The notes under the pieces were generated by a model. That model saw only the letters and a program-made list of their open reading frames with translations, was not told where the DNA came from and searched no databases. Shown in pieces: positions 22,741 to 34,380 of a stretch of DNA of 64,000 nucleotides. Made by a program: the position numbers and the translations under genes. Source of the stretch: Tanypteryx hageni (Eukaryota; Arthropoda; Insecta; Odonata; Petaluridae); the NCBI GenBank assembly GCA_028673005.1, contig CM054117.1:50296870-50360869 (forward strand), written 5' to 3'. Position 1 is the stretch's first letter, and the number at the start of each line of letters is the position of its first letter.

Positions 22741-24700
22741 GTCCGAGGTATCGGTTATAATGAGGGGAATAACGTTGCCGCGCACCAGTAAATCCTTTCG
22801 CTAGTGCAGCTTAACCTGCTGCGTTCTTTAAAAACGTGGTTGGTCTGGACTGATTTTCGAACTTTCCAGGCGTGTATAGTTATTTGCTGTTGTTTTTACG
22901 ATGACGTATTTTTCCAGTGAGGTAATTGCGAATTATAAACGCGACGTTGGGTGTAAGTTTTTATGCGTTAAAGTGGTACATCTGTCCAGAGCCGTTTGGT
23001 CCGGGCCCCCAAAATTTTATTTTATTCGTATATTTGTATGGCTTTCGGAGTGGGGTAGGGCCCCACATTTGTGACTGACCCGGGCCCCATCTCACCTCTC
23101 TCAGACCCTTCACCTGTCTATCCTATATCACGGATTCTTTATTATAAGGATTTGCTGGAATGCCATTATTTCTGCAGACAACCGCAGTTTGATTCGCTTT
23201 TCTCACAATTAAAACTTTTTCAAACCGCCATCGAATTATCAGAATTAGTTATAATATTAATTTTGCACAGCCCTTACGAACGATAGCAACTTCATAAGTG
23301 CACATATTTTAAAATACCTAGTAAATTAATTATCGTTAACATTTCGGGCGAGTCGGCAATAATTTTCGGCGCTAAGTTGATCATGCTTTCACTTGTCGTA
23401 TGAAATTTTTCATGTTTAAATCCACGCTCGCTTTGAATGTAATTTCAATAATATACTAATTCAGCCGTTATCTGATCCCAGTGGTACTTTCTAAAAAATC
23501 GGATTCCAATTTGAACCATTTCATTGAGAGTTAATACAAAAAATAATTATTAAGCACACTTGATGGATGAAATGAATTTTGTAATTTGAAAGCCTCCATT
23601 TGCCGTAAACATTTGGGTTTGCATTCCAACTGGAGATCTAATTTATAAACCTACATTATATGCTAAATCCTAAAATACCGCCCTAATATTTCAGAGTTTT
23701 TATTTTAAATTAATACTCTTATAATTAATTATAATTAATTAATTATAATTAATACTCTAATAATTCAGTGATTTAATGTGGTTTACCATTCATATTTTTG
23801 CTGAACACTCGCAATTCTCGATTCATAAATCTTCTTTCTTCCTCCATTCTCTGTTCATAGAGGAATTTGTTGAAATGCAGTTATCTTCATCATAGGGTTT
23901 TAAAAGTACATTTTACAATACTTTTCAACATTTAACACGATCCCATGGTTTATTAACTCAAAATCATTCTCGAACAAGAGTAACGCCGTCGCAGCACAAT
24001 GACACTCGCGATATTCGTCATATTTCTTCGAACATTTCAACACGGTTCAAAGTATTATTTTAAACTTCCTTTTTTAATTCATAATCCTCGCAATCATAGA
24101 TTCGGTTTTCGGAACCTTTAAAAAACAACGAAAAAATAAAGCAAATCGTATCATAGCGCTTCGGAAGGCTCGGAAGAAAAATAATATTTTCGCTGGCTCT
24201 TGGCAGCCAGAGCCACGCACATCCTCTATTTAAAATAATAAAGAAAGAAAAATGTTTTAAGGGTAAGGTCTTAAAGGTCGTGCGGAGAAAGGAGCGGGAG
24301 ATTGGAACAGGTTTTCGAGAGGATAGATTCGCAGCGACGAATGCGTGCGGAATATTAACTCCAACATTTCTAAAACCAGGTCCGCGGCAGTTCCAATTGC
24401 GCGGATGCGTCGGACTGTGGGAGCGGAGGATAGGATAGGGGGGAAGATGGAGGAGGAGAGGAGAGGGAGGGGTTCTTTCGTACTGGCGGATGGCACTCTC
24501 CCTTCCTCCTGTCCGATGCAGTGAGCGTGCGTCAGACGGAAACTTTTTAATAATAAATGAGAGAGAGGGAAGGGTGGAACGGCGGCGTGATTGAGTCGGG
24601 AAGGAAACGACGCGGCCACGTTCGCATTGGATTAGCAGAAAGAGCGAGGGAAGAGGGAGGGAGGAAGAAGAGGGGGGATAGGACGGCGTCGCTAGCAGTC
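22740..24700. other. Noncoding DNA, no gene seen
   Basis: AT-rich apart from 24280-24700, which is purine- and CpG-richer. A palindromic AATTAATTATAATTAATTAA cluster sits near 23720-23755. No supported exon. Confidence 0.5.
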
Positions 24701-24719
24701 CATCTCACTCCAATCTCCG

Positions 24720-25280
24720 CTTTTCAAACCTCATTTCCTCTTCCATATCCATCCTCGACCCCTCTCTCTCTCTCTCTCTCTCTCTCCTCTCCACATACCC
24801 CGTCCTTCCTACCTTCAAATCTTTTTCTTTCTTCACCCAGATCTCTTCATTTCCTTTGCGCGTGTATCTACGTAACGTTTCTCCACTTTTTAGCACGTTT
24901 TCTCGAAAGAATGAAAATGTGCTCACATGATCACTCTGCCCGTCTGTCTGTAGACATCAACCTTTTTGTTTTAAGAAATATTTGGGAAATTCTCTTTGAA
25001 TTAGATACTTCTTATCTATTTATGGATTTTCCTTTGATTGGATTTTCCAAGTAGCTCATAAATTTTCCGCTAGGTAGCTCCACAATCGGAAAATTCGTAA
25101 TTTTGAAATGGCGTTGTGGCCAAAATACTGAAGATATTTGAAAAATTCTATTTGCATTAGATAATCTTATTAATATTTCTCTCCGACCCTCCTCTTCACG
25201 CCATCCTATATCTCTGCGTCTCCACTCCCCTCCACTCACTCAATCGTACCCTCTCTCCCTCAATCGCTCCATCTCTCTCT
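24720..25280. repeat. CT-rich patches
   Basis: Pyrimidine-rich DNA at 24720-24850 (with a (TC)n run near 24763-24787) and at 25170-25280, separated by AT-rich sequence. It lies just upstream of the LINE/SINE tail at 25365. Confidence 0.7.
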
Positions 25281-25364
25281 CTTATTATGTATTTTGTTGA
25301 AATCTGTATGTAATTAATTTCTATTATTTTGTAAATATTTGAATTACTTATATGACGAAAGGGT

Positions 25365-25436
25365 TAAATGTAAGAAGGGACTACATGGTCTCAATTTCGC
25401 CCTATTAAAGTCGTTTGTCTGTCTGTCTGTCTGTCT
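25365..25436 (+). repeat. LINE/SINE 3' tail copy c with (TGTC)n end
   Basis: Reads GGGTTAAATGTAAGAAGGG, then ACATGGTCTCAATTTCGCCC, then TATTAAAG, ending in five TGTC units. It is the same tail family as copies a and b but with a different simple repeat at its end. A 600-bp CT-rich tract follows. Confidence 0.7.
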
Positions 25437-25439
25437 CCT

Positions 25440-26070
25440 CTGCAGTCCCTCACTCCTCTCTGCATTCCCTCACTCTCATTCTACTTGTCCAACCTGCTTC
25501 ATGTTTTTCATTCTCTTTTTATATAATAATTTTGAAACGAGAAAAAAGTCTGCTATGACCGGGAATCGAACCCGGGTCTTCCACTTGCCGGGCGGATATT
25601 CTACCACTGAACTATCGTAGCGGATCAATTTTCTCGTTTCTCAACGCGGATGTTTTCGTGGCTATTCCCAACTTTACAGCTTATGCCTGTCTGCATAGGA
25701 TCTTCGGATCACTTTATTCCATCAATTTCTCTTTTTATATGTTATCATCTATCTCCATTTATCTTTCCCTCTCTCCGTCCTATCATAACCGATTTTCTTT
25801 TTACTCCTTTTCTATCATACTTATTACTTCCCCATAATATTTATCATATTTTCTCTCCTCTGTTTTCATATTTTTCCTCCCACTCTCCCTGCTTTCTCTT
25901 TATTAATTTCCTTCCCGGTGCGCTTTCTGTGTTTTCCTCCTCTCCCTGTCTCCTCCCTTTTCCTTATCTTCTTTGCGATTCTCATCTTTCCTATCTCTTT
26001 TTCATCTTTCTCTCTCTCTCACCCTTTTCCATCTTTCTTTCTCGCCTTTTTGTTTTTTTTTGTTGTTAAA
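25440..26070. repeat. CT-rich tract
   Basis: Polypyrimidine DNA interrupted only by the tRNA-derived repeat at 25551-25621. The frames 25339-25620 and 25650-26069 are artefacts of composition and of the antisense tRNA-like sequence. Confidence 0.75.
25551..25621 (-). repeat. tRNA-derived SINE head (tRNA pseudogene)
   Basis: The minus strand folds as a cloverleaf. The acceptor is GCTACGA/TCATAGC (6 of 7 pairs), the D-arm region AGTGGTAGAAT, the anticodon stem TCCGC/GTGGA with loop CCGGCAA, and the T arm CCGGG-TTCGATT-CCCGG. The loop would give anticodon GGC but has C where every normal tRNA has T at position 33. The same loop recurs in the degenerate copy at 49700-49795, so this is better read as a young SINE or tRNA pseudogene than as a working tRNA-Ala. 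RNA polymerase III A and B boxes look intact. Confidence 0.65.
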
Positions 26071-27500
26071 TTTAATGATGTATATCGTGTCGTAAATTTG
26101 ATTAAATCTATACATTCTATACGATCTAATTATTTTCTTTCATTATTTTAATTTAATGTACTTCTGCAATCAATATTTCTATTGCTAGTGTAATACATTC
26201 AATTCATATAGTAAATTTTAATAAATTATTTATAAACGAAAATACTATATCTATTCGCAGCCGATTTTGCAGTTACTACTGATTCGTCAGAAAATTTACA
26301 AACTTTATATTGGGTATTTATGAGCATTGATCATTCGGAAGAAAAGTGAGTTTAGTAATTTGCCGTTTGCGTGACTTTTCACGGAGTCACACCTTATTTG
26401 ACCAAAATTATTGTATATACTCTGTAACTCAAACACTTTTTTATCCATTGCGTATGTAGTCAACATTTTTAAGCTTTATTTAAAACAGCTCTTGCATCCG
26501 CCGCTATAATATTAATGCTGTCAAGAGGTGCTGTTAATTAAAAAAATGTGAAATCGTTAAATAAATTTAGCATCAACCACTCTAATAAAGACTTTTTCCT
26601 TTCTTTTACCCACACCCACTATTCTTCTATTCTCATTCTCTCTTTCGCGTTGTTTCTTTGTTTTCCCCCTCCTCCTCCGTCTACTTCCTCTCCTCTTACA
26701 GCACCTCTTTCGTTTTCACTTCCGCAGTCCTTTCTTTACAAGTCCCCTAATTCCTATTTCCACCTCTTTTCGACCTCATTCTTCTTCTACCCCATTCCGC
26801 TCCCTTCACATCCAGCATCCCCTTTCTCTCCAAGCCTTCCCTTCTCGCCTCTTTCTCACCCTATCCAACAACCTCTCTCGCATCATATCCCCCGTGGGGT
26901 TTATGCTCAAAACCCCGTCGTCATCGCCAGGTAATCTTTACCTTTCCTCGGGCTGGAGATGTTGATTTCGTTTGCTTTGGGAAGCAATACGGGGATTCTC
27001 ATGCTTCGCTCTCTGGGAGGGGAAAGGGCACGTTATACTCTTTCCCTTCGTCGTTTGTGTATGAAAGTGTTGAAGCATTTTTTTCCTCACTCTCATCGGG
27101 CTTCAGGAAATGGAGGTCGAGTTTACCCAGATGTGATTCAACCGTTCAGGTATAGGTCGCGCAAGATCCTTCGTTTCTTATAAGGCTCGAGCGTAAATGG
27201 CATAATTGTTTTTAAGACGCCCCAAGAATCATTTAATGAGTAGGATTCGAAGAGTTATTCAGTCAAAATATTGCGCTTGAACCGTTCTTTCAAATATTGT
27301 GTATGCTCGAATTTAGGCGACTCGGGTATTTGAGAGATCGCGCGCATGTCTTCCAAAGTATTTTGCGATTCACTGCTAGTTTTTTAGTTTTTGGATTATG
27401 ATTGGCTGGGTAGTTTTCTGATTCATTAGGATTAGTTTTTAGCAAATTTGTACCGAAATTGTAAATACACACACAAAGCTATCTGTGAATTATTCGATTC
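26070..27500. other. Noncoding DNA with a CT-rich patch at 26580-26880
   Basis: The 128-residue frame 26548-26934 ends near a donor-like GCCAGGTAATC but is mostly Ser/Pro from the CT tract and has no recognisable domain. I do not call it an exon. Confidence 0.5.
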
Positions 27501-27954
27501 CGTACACCCAGCGCCGTAACTAACTACATTACCACCCGAGGAAAACTACCAAATATACGCCCACTCCATGAAAAATTCTCTAATACCTATATTTTTTATT
27601 ATATGGATTTTTGGTGAACAATTAATAAATAACAATAAACTATTAATGATGTAATTTCTCACTAAATATATATAATTTAAATACATAATTACACACATAA
27701 TTAAGATACAGAAAGTATAAATATTTTAATATTAAAGAGTTATTCTACGTGTTTTTAATACAACAAACTCATCAAGAACATCATCGAAATTTATAGTTTC
27801 TGCTATGCATATGTCTAGAACAAGTATAGTAGTGAAATCGCCCCTGTCCTTGTGCCATGCAACCTCACATAACTTACCATTAACAATTTTTGCGCCCCTT
27901 CTTTAGTTGCGCCCGGGGCAGATGCCCTACCCTAGTTACAGCGCTGCGTATGCC
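27501..27954. mobile_element. Non-autonomous hAT-like element with 8-bp TSD
   Basis: Element 27509-27946 (438 bp). The left end is CAGCGCCGTAACTA and the right end, reverse-complemented, CAGCGCTGTAACTAGGG. Flanking 8-mers CGTACACC and CGTATGCC match at 6 of 8. The right subterminal GCGCCCGGGGCAGATGCCC block is typical of the CAGYGGCGTAACTAG type of hAT MITE. It carries no transposase. Confidence 0.8.
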
Positions 27955-28334
27955 ATCAGCCGACGTTCTATGGGTATAAACAAATCCTCATGTCACACTT
28001 TTTATGAAAAAATACACAGATTTTTCAAATACGTAATTTTCCTGCATAAAAGACGAGTTTTTCCATTAAAATACGTTTTTTCCATCATTACTTTGTGAAA
28101 AATAAAATATACTTCTCCCACGGTCAGACTCAAACATTTACAATACTAATGCGGAACTTGAATGACGAATGCCGCATAAATGTAACTACGATGCTTCGTC
28201 GAGTATTAAGTGGCTGAAATAGAGACACGGATAGGGACAAACTCCTCAAAGCGGTCACATCTATAATTGCTATATTTTTCGCGAAACCTTGGAGAAATTT
28301 TGATGTATGCACATGAGTTGCAGATAGGGAAAAA
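27955..28334. other. AT-rich noncoding DNA, no gene seen
   Basis: No supported feature between the hAT-like and Tigger-like MITEs. Confidence 0.5.
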
Positions 28335-28663
28335 TACAGTGAAACCTCATTCATCCGTGGGGAGGTCCTTCGGAGAAACCGATAAGTCGGATAATCCGTA
28401 AATGATAATGAAGCACTTAAAAGCAGAAATAAAAGCTAAAAATAGCAGCCTAAGCACACACTTAACGCTAGATCTGCGCGTCGCGGATGTTGCTAGTAGA
28501 CATGACTCTCTGAGGTATACTCGCTCGCATTTCGCCAACTGACTTTCGGCGGTTAAAGGGAGACCATGCGCTTTCCGGCTGCACTTCGCCAACTCAGCCA
28601 TTTTTTTGTCGGCTAAACCAAAAATCGATTAATCGAACGTTGGATAATCAAGACTTTACTGTA
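28335..28663. mobile_element. Tigger/pogo-type MITE with TA target site
   Basis: Element 28337-28661 (325 bp). The left end is CAGTGAAACCTCATTCATCC and the right end, reverse-complemented, CAGTAAAGTCTTGATTATCC. Both are flanked by TA. The CAGT(A/G)AA...TTATCC end pattern is that of Tigger-type elements. There is no transposase. Its ends differ from those of the pogo-like element at 14504, so it belongs to another family. Confidence 0.8.
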
Positions 28664-29540
28664 GAAGAATAGTAAGAATAAATACGAATATTTAGAGAGG
28701 AAGAGAGAAAGATAAAAAAAGAGATTTGGGAAATTGAGGGAAATTACGAGGATGTCATAGAAATTAAGATGGAGTGCGTGGGAGAAATTCAGAGAAAAAT
28801 GTGACGAAACGTTTGCCCGTCACGTCATGAAGGTTTTAAATTTTGTATATATTTCTCTTACTCCGTCTGCAACAACTTCCGCCACGCGCCACCAGACCGC
28901 GCTGCCGACTGACTGTAATGCTATTTTTAACTAACTTTCCGAATGTTTGTCTTCTATGGTAAAAGCCATTTGTGAAACAAAATCCCAAAAAAGACCCGGA
29001 TTCGACTCCAGTAGATTATCTCTATTTCGCATAAGATAACACGTAAAAATCGATTTTTGGACTTACGGGCTTTTAGTCTTTTGGAAGTCATTTTGTTTCT
29101 TAGTTTTGAGTTTAAAATATTCACGTGACAAATCAGACCCACTAAATCAGCCTCTGCATGGGATAACGTATGGTTAAGCTAAATTTGAATATATCTTCTA
29201 ACGTGTTTCCACCGGTTTCATCACAAGAACTTGCAATTCTTGCCCAAGTTTATAATGTCTTTAAGATCCATGACCACATAATATCATACAGTTTCTTTCA
29301 ATGGAACTTTATTTGAGTGAAATAACTATATTTTAAAGTGATTCCATCGATTGTTTATTATGATTATTTGGTAAAAATACAGTCGCCAAATTTATCGATC
29401 AAAGAAAAACTTATTTATTTGGGCAAAAGATGGGAAGACAAGAAATGTTGCATATCATTAAGCACTACAATATAAATTAACCTGGTTTCGTTACTTGGTT
29501 TTATTCTCAAATCTCCTTAATATTTTTTGTTTTTACTTAA
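28664..29540. other. AT-rich noncoding DNA, probably part of a truncated Helitron
   Basis: No gene is seen. It ends in a Helitron-like terminus, but no matching 5' TC end could be identified, so the extent of the Helitron body is unknown. Confidence 0.4.
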
Positions 29541-29542
29541 AA

Positions 29543-29572
29543 ACCCGAGCAACGCCGGGTAATTTCAGCTAG
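29543..29572 (+). mobile_element. Helitron 3' terminus
   Basis: A short hairpin ACCCG...CGGGT (29543-29560, containing CGAGCAACGCC) is followed about 10 nt later by CTAG (29569-29572) and then T. A 3' hairpin followed by CTRR with a T beyond is the diagnostic Helitron end. The CCCGAGCAACGCCGGGT word is common at such ends in invertebrates. Confidence 0.7.
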
Positions 29573-29639
29573 TACATATTATACGCTTAAAGGAATGCGT
29601 GCTTTGAATGCTTTAATACGAGAGAGAGAGAAAGAAAAA

Positions 29640-31307
29640 GAAAGAAAAATGTCTTTATTGGCGAGGTTGAGGCTAAGTAGCCCCCTCTTCCACCTAACCA
29701 TTACAATTTGGTTACATCAGGATTTACACATTAACAATTTTTTTTTTAATTTACAATCTTAATTCACAAAAAATTGTTACCACGAGAGCAATATACATAT
29801 ACATTCTCTTATACATATGTAGATAAGTACAATAGAGACAATTTTGAATAATTATAAATATGGAGAATTTTCATTTTATACTTTCGAATATAAATGCTTG
29901 AATTACAAATATAAGATGAAAAAGAAAGTTATGAGAACATTTAACAAATTTAAAAAACTAAAAATAAAAAATAAAAAATAAAAATAAAATACAATTAAAA
30001 TATATTTTTAAAACCACACTAGATAGACTTGAGCGTCGGAGTATGTAAAATACCAGAGGCTGCGTACAATACAATGTTTCCATGTTGGAGTTGATAAATC
30101 TGGCAGAAAGTGAAGTGTGTGTAGGATTACATCATTCAGTTTAGCACTTGTTCATCAAATGAAGAAAGCAGGAGTTGCGGAAGCCTTCCAGTGACTTTAG
30201 CTTTGTTGTCTTTACGGGTAACTCATTCCAAAGTCTGCAGGACGCTACATGAAATGAATTACTGAAAATCTTTGTTCTATGAGTTGGAATATTTAGCGTT
30301 CTTGAGTTACGGGTGTTTTTTTCGTGTAGGGAAGAGAGAAAGGAATAGTTCGACGAAAGATAAGAGGGAGTATTTGAAGACAGTAGCCGAAATAGTGTAT
30401 TAAGGATATGGAGTTTCCTGCGGGAATCGAGATTAAGCCATGACATCTTTTTGTAATAGTCAGATATATGATCTGATTTTTTAAGGTTAAAAATAAATCT
30501 TACGCAGGAATTTAAAGTTTTTTGAATTTTATTGGACAGCTCTACTGATAGATCACTGTAGACCACGTCGCAGTAGTCTATATGAGGCAGAAGAAGAGAG
30601 GATACGAGTTTTTGCTTTAAATTCTGGGGTAGGAAGTTTTTTAGTCTCTTCAATGAATAGAGGGAGCAGTTTACTTTTTTACAAACACTCGTGATATGGT
30701 CTGTCCACGTGAGAGTGTCATTTATAATAAGACCAAGATTTTTTACGGTTTTAAAGAATTGGATGGGTGCATTATCAACTTGCAGACAGTCGATATCGAA
30801 GTTGATGTGGGAAAGGAGCTTTGGGTAACCTATCAAAATGGCTTGTGATTTAGATGGATTTATTTTTAGAGCATGATAACTGCTCCAATCGGTTAGTGAT
30901 TTAAGGTCCGCATTCAGTTTACTAATGGCGTCTGGAAGTTCTGAGGGTTTTGAATGTATATAGATCTGAAGGTCGTCGGCGTAGAGGTGATAGGAGCACG
31001 ATGTAATTGCCGTGGAGATGTCATTAATGTAGATGGAGAACAAAAGAGGGCCGAGAATCGATCCTTGTGGGACGCCTCTGGTGACGGGGAGCCAAGAGGA
31101 GGAGGAATTATTTAGAGTTACTTTTTGGTGACGGTCATTTAGGTAAGATGAGAGCCAATCTAACGTAGTACGTGATAAACCCATACCTTTAAGTTTGTCC
31201 ATGAGGATATCCTTCTCGATTGAATCAAATGCCTTAGAAAAGTCGACTAATGTTAGAACTGTAATTTGTTTTGTGTCCATTGCTGCGCGTATATCGTCAG
31301 TTATTTT
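29640..31307 (-). mobile_element. 5'-truncated CR1/L2-group LINE
   Basis: The minus-strand element starts inside the reverse transcriptase domain (about 31305), ends the ORF at 30141 and has a roughly 500-bp AT-rich 3' UTR. The UTR ends in GTGGAAGAGGG, then TAGCCTCAACCTCGCC, then AATAAAGACA (about 29645-29690 on the plus strand). Purine (GA) repeats flank it on both sides (29612-29648 and 31308-31350). The endonuclease and gag-like regions are missing. The uninterrupted ORF suggests a fairly recent insertion. Confidence 0.85.
30141..31303 (-). CDS. LINE reverse transcriptase, C-terminal fragment
   Basis: The open frame is continuous from about 31303; its first ATG is at 31280 and gives 379 residues. 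Numbered from that ATG, the reverse transcriptase motifs are VDFSKAFDSI (12-21, first catalytic Asp), GVPQGSILGPLLF (69-81), YADD (100-103, catalytic Asp pair) and NPSKSQAILIG. After the thumb comes a C-terminal region with SWLNLDSRRKLHILN and WNELP, the signature tail of CR1/L2/Jockey-like elements. The enzyme would copy its own RNA at a nicked target. The apurinic endonuclease and the N-terminal third of the RT are absent, so the copy is dead on arrival despite its open frame. The ATG at 31280 is not a true start; the original frame continues upstream (ITDDIRAA) to the truncation point. Confidence 0.9.
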
Positions 31308-31349
31308 TAAGAGAGAGAGAGGGAGGAAGAAAGAAAGGAGAGAGGGACA

Positions 31350-34300
31350 AAATTAAACGTTCCATAAACTAAAAATAATTTTGGGCGTATAAGAATTGTA
31401 TAGCCTAATATATTTCTTTGTCAAACTATTTCTATTCGCCCAAAACTATTTTTACTCTCTGGAACACTCAATTATGTGAATTTTATATTTATTGCTTACT
31501 TTTTTAGTACATATAAAAGTTGGTTTCATTAATATTATTTCAATTTTAACTTAATACTTAATTCACGCACTCCCCTCATATTTGACGGGCAATTACGCTA
31601 GTTTTCAATTATTTTTCTTCATTCCAAATATTTATTCCCATGCTAAAATTAAGAGAACCTATAAACAGCTAAATGCAAGAAAGGAAAGGAACCAGGCGAG
31701 TGATTGCGAATATCCAAAACGGTACTCAGAATTCATTACTCTCGTATACCCGCACGCAAATGCGAAAAACACCATTTTTCCTTCTGAGCATTTTTCCCGT
31801 CGTTCATCGTTTCGATTTACGTCCCGCAGAACCCCTACGTCAACGCAAACGCGCAGGGTCCTTTTTTACAAAGAAAATATCCGACTCCCAACCCTGAAAA
31901 TTAATTGCAAAACCGTTCGGAAGAGTAAGTCATACTGGAGGCGAGAGCATCATATCCTGTGCGAGCAAATACAAGTTTCGTTTTCTCTCTCGCACGAACC
32001 TTGCGGATACGAGTCGGAAAATATTTAAGGGTAAACAAAAGCGATCTTCATATTTTTCTCTCTTCCCAAACTTTGACCTCCGTCCTCCCTCAAATGGGAT
32101 ATATTCTCTACTCTCTCTCTCTCTCTCGGCGGGTTTAACTGAGTCCCTCCCTTCTCCTCTCTCTCCCTCTCTTGACTCCTACTCCTACACCGCTTCCATC
32201 TTTCTCCCTCTACGGGACGCTTCAATACTCTCGTTTAATTGAAAAATTTCGTTTCTGGTTATTGGAGAACATTACGACGGAAATTTTTTTAATTCCCTCG
32301 CGTGGTCTCTTTGCTAATTCGCTTCGGCGCGGGGATATGAAGGATGAGTCATGGAATGAAATCAACGGAGTGCTTTGTTTTTCGAGTTTCCTAAGCCCAC
32401 CTCCCCCTTCCCCCCTCTTCCTCCTCCCTGCGATCTCTCTTTTCTTCCCCTCTTTCTCCCTCTTTTGTATCCGGCTCTCTCAAAGATACGTGAATTTCGA
32501 AATGTTTTAATTAGCGTTATATTTACCTAGTTTGATATAAGTATTTATATATTTAAATTTTAAATCTGACCCGTTTTATGCGAGTTAGGGCTGAATTTAA
32601 GATGAAACCATATGTTTCAATTGTGTTCGAATCCAACTCTGTCTTTCTCTTTTACTCTCTCTTCCTTTGTCTATCACGTTTTCGCCTTAATTCTCCTCCA
32701 TTTTATTCTTGCTCTGCCTTGTTGCTCATTTTCCGGAAGAAATATTTATTCTGGCTTTTAGGTCATATTTTCCATAGATTTTTCGACGCTAACTTATGTC
32801 ACCGATTTTTTCATCGCTCCTTGACGTATTTTTATTCGCATTTTCTCGGATCAAGTCTTCATAATCTTTTTCATAATTAAACGGAATTGAATTTTCATTT
32901 GACCAAAATGTGTTTTGATTAAATTATGGTATTAAATATTTCTCCGGATTACCTTTTTTAATTACGAACAACTTTTTATTTTTTTTATATAAATCCAGGT
33001 GCAATACGGTTGCTGGTTATAGACCGATATAATCAAAAGTTATCATTTTTTTCTAATTTTTTTATTTAAAAAAACGTTCGATTTCGTTCCTATATAAGCA
33101 TTAAATGTGTCTGCAGTGACTGTCGATTTCCATCGAGCCTAATTAATTTGACGCAGAAACAGTTGCGGTAGACGAGCAATCGGGTATTTTATACGAGCTA
33201 CATTAACTCTATCAGTTTTATTCCTCACTACGATCTTTTTTAAAGAATATAAATCCATGCCACGCGTCATATTGTCCGTATCTGTTCATGATAGGAGAAT
33301 GTCAAGTGTTAAAAACAATAATTTATTAGTTATCGCACGTGCGTAAGCATCATTCTCCCCTCTTCTGAATCGGATCGATGCACTTGATATCGGTTAGCGT
33401 ATTTTATTTCATGACGTCAGCGTGATTAATTCAAGAGTGGGAGGACAACCCTCGTCACATGAGCAGATGGGCTGTGTATCGATTTGTCTTCCCTTTGATT
33501 TGACATCCAGCCTTGATGTCAGCGGATACTTTATTTCGTGTACAAGAATCTCTTTCACTGTGGCCTGCGGTTCAACCATTCACCAATGACTTTTAAGTCA
33601 GAAGCCGTGACGCAATAGAGCAACATTATCCCTAAAATAAAGGTTATGCATTTAGTAGGGATTATTTTTTTCCGGAAATTGAAGAAATCCTTCATCTACG
33701 GTAGTTGACGGTGCGCCCAAAGAACAGCGAATAGGTCGAATTTTGATATGATTCGCTATTAAAAAATAAATTCGGTTTAATAAACGTGATACATATTTAT
33801 GGGATTAATATTTAACGTACTTAATTCTAATATCTCGATATCAAAACCTTCAGATTTAACGAATTATAATAATTAATTATATATTATAATTATTATTTAA
33901 TTAATAATAATAAAATTAATACTGAACTATACAGAAAATCTCCTGAAAATAAATGCGATAAACTTAATTAATATGTAATATGTAGGAAAGCTTATATGTA
34001 CTCAGTTTATTGTGCAGCGAGAAAAATACGTATGTTTAATCCAAGTAATTAAATTATCCTATTAATAGTAGAAAAGTTCTGAACACTTACTGAAAGATAG
34101 CGAATAATCTCATTTTCATTATATGACAAGGATGGTCTATAAAAGCCGCGGCTTTTCTCACTTGGTTAATTTTATTATTAAGTGGAATACTTGAATAAAT
34201 CTTAAACAAAACTTCTCATTAATCGTCGCGCTTTATGAATCGTATGGGTGTCTGCCTATGTGTGTGGACGTGTATCAGATGAATCATTGATACAAAATTT

Positions 34301-34380
34301 ATACAGGGCGTCCGGCCTAATTAGTACGAGACGTTTCCCCGCCAAATTGCACGAGATATCACTTTTAAAAGGGTTTCTAA
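31350..34380. other. Noncoding DNA, no gene seen
   Basis: AT-rich with CpG-richer islands (31700-32000, 32270-32345) and small CT patches (32100-32210, 32395-32480). A 16-bp perfect palindrome AAAAGCCGCGGCTTTT at about 34141 follows a TATAAAAG word. The 148-residue frame 31582-32028 shows no domain. Confidence 0.5.

Noticed and set aside
22980..23110. GC-rich GGGCCCC-containing stretch as a hAT MITE
   Set aside because: CCGGGCCCC words are suggestive, but no inverted ends or 8-bp duplication could be found.
25551..25621. Functional tRNA-Ala (GGC) on the minus strand
   Set aside because: The cloverleaf is good, but position 33 is C instead of T and the acceptor has a mismatch. The same anticodon loop occurs in a clearly SINE-derived copy at 49700-49795.
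26548..26934. Possible exon ending at a GTAATC donor near 26932
   Set aside because: Most of the frame is CT-tract Ser/Pro. Only the last 20 codons look ordinary, and there is no clear acceptor.
31582..32028. 148-residue open frame
   Set aside because: No domain, repeats or codon pattern supporting a gene; probably chance in a CpG-richer region.
34141..34170. TATA-box promoter at TATAAAAG followed by a palindrome
   Set aside because: No initiator match at the right distance and no downstream gene; a single short word in AT-rich DNA.
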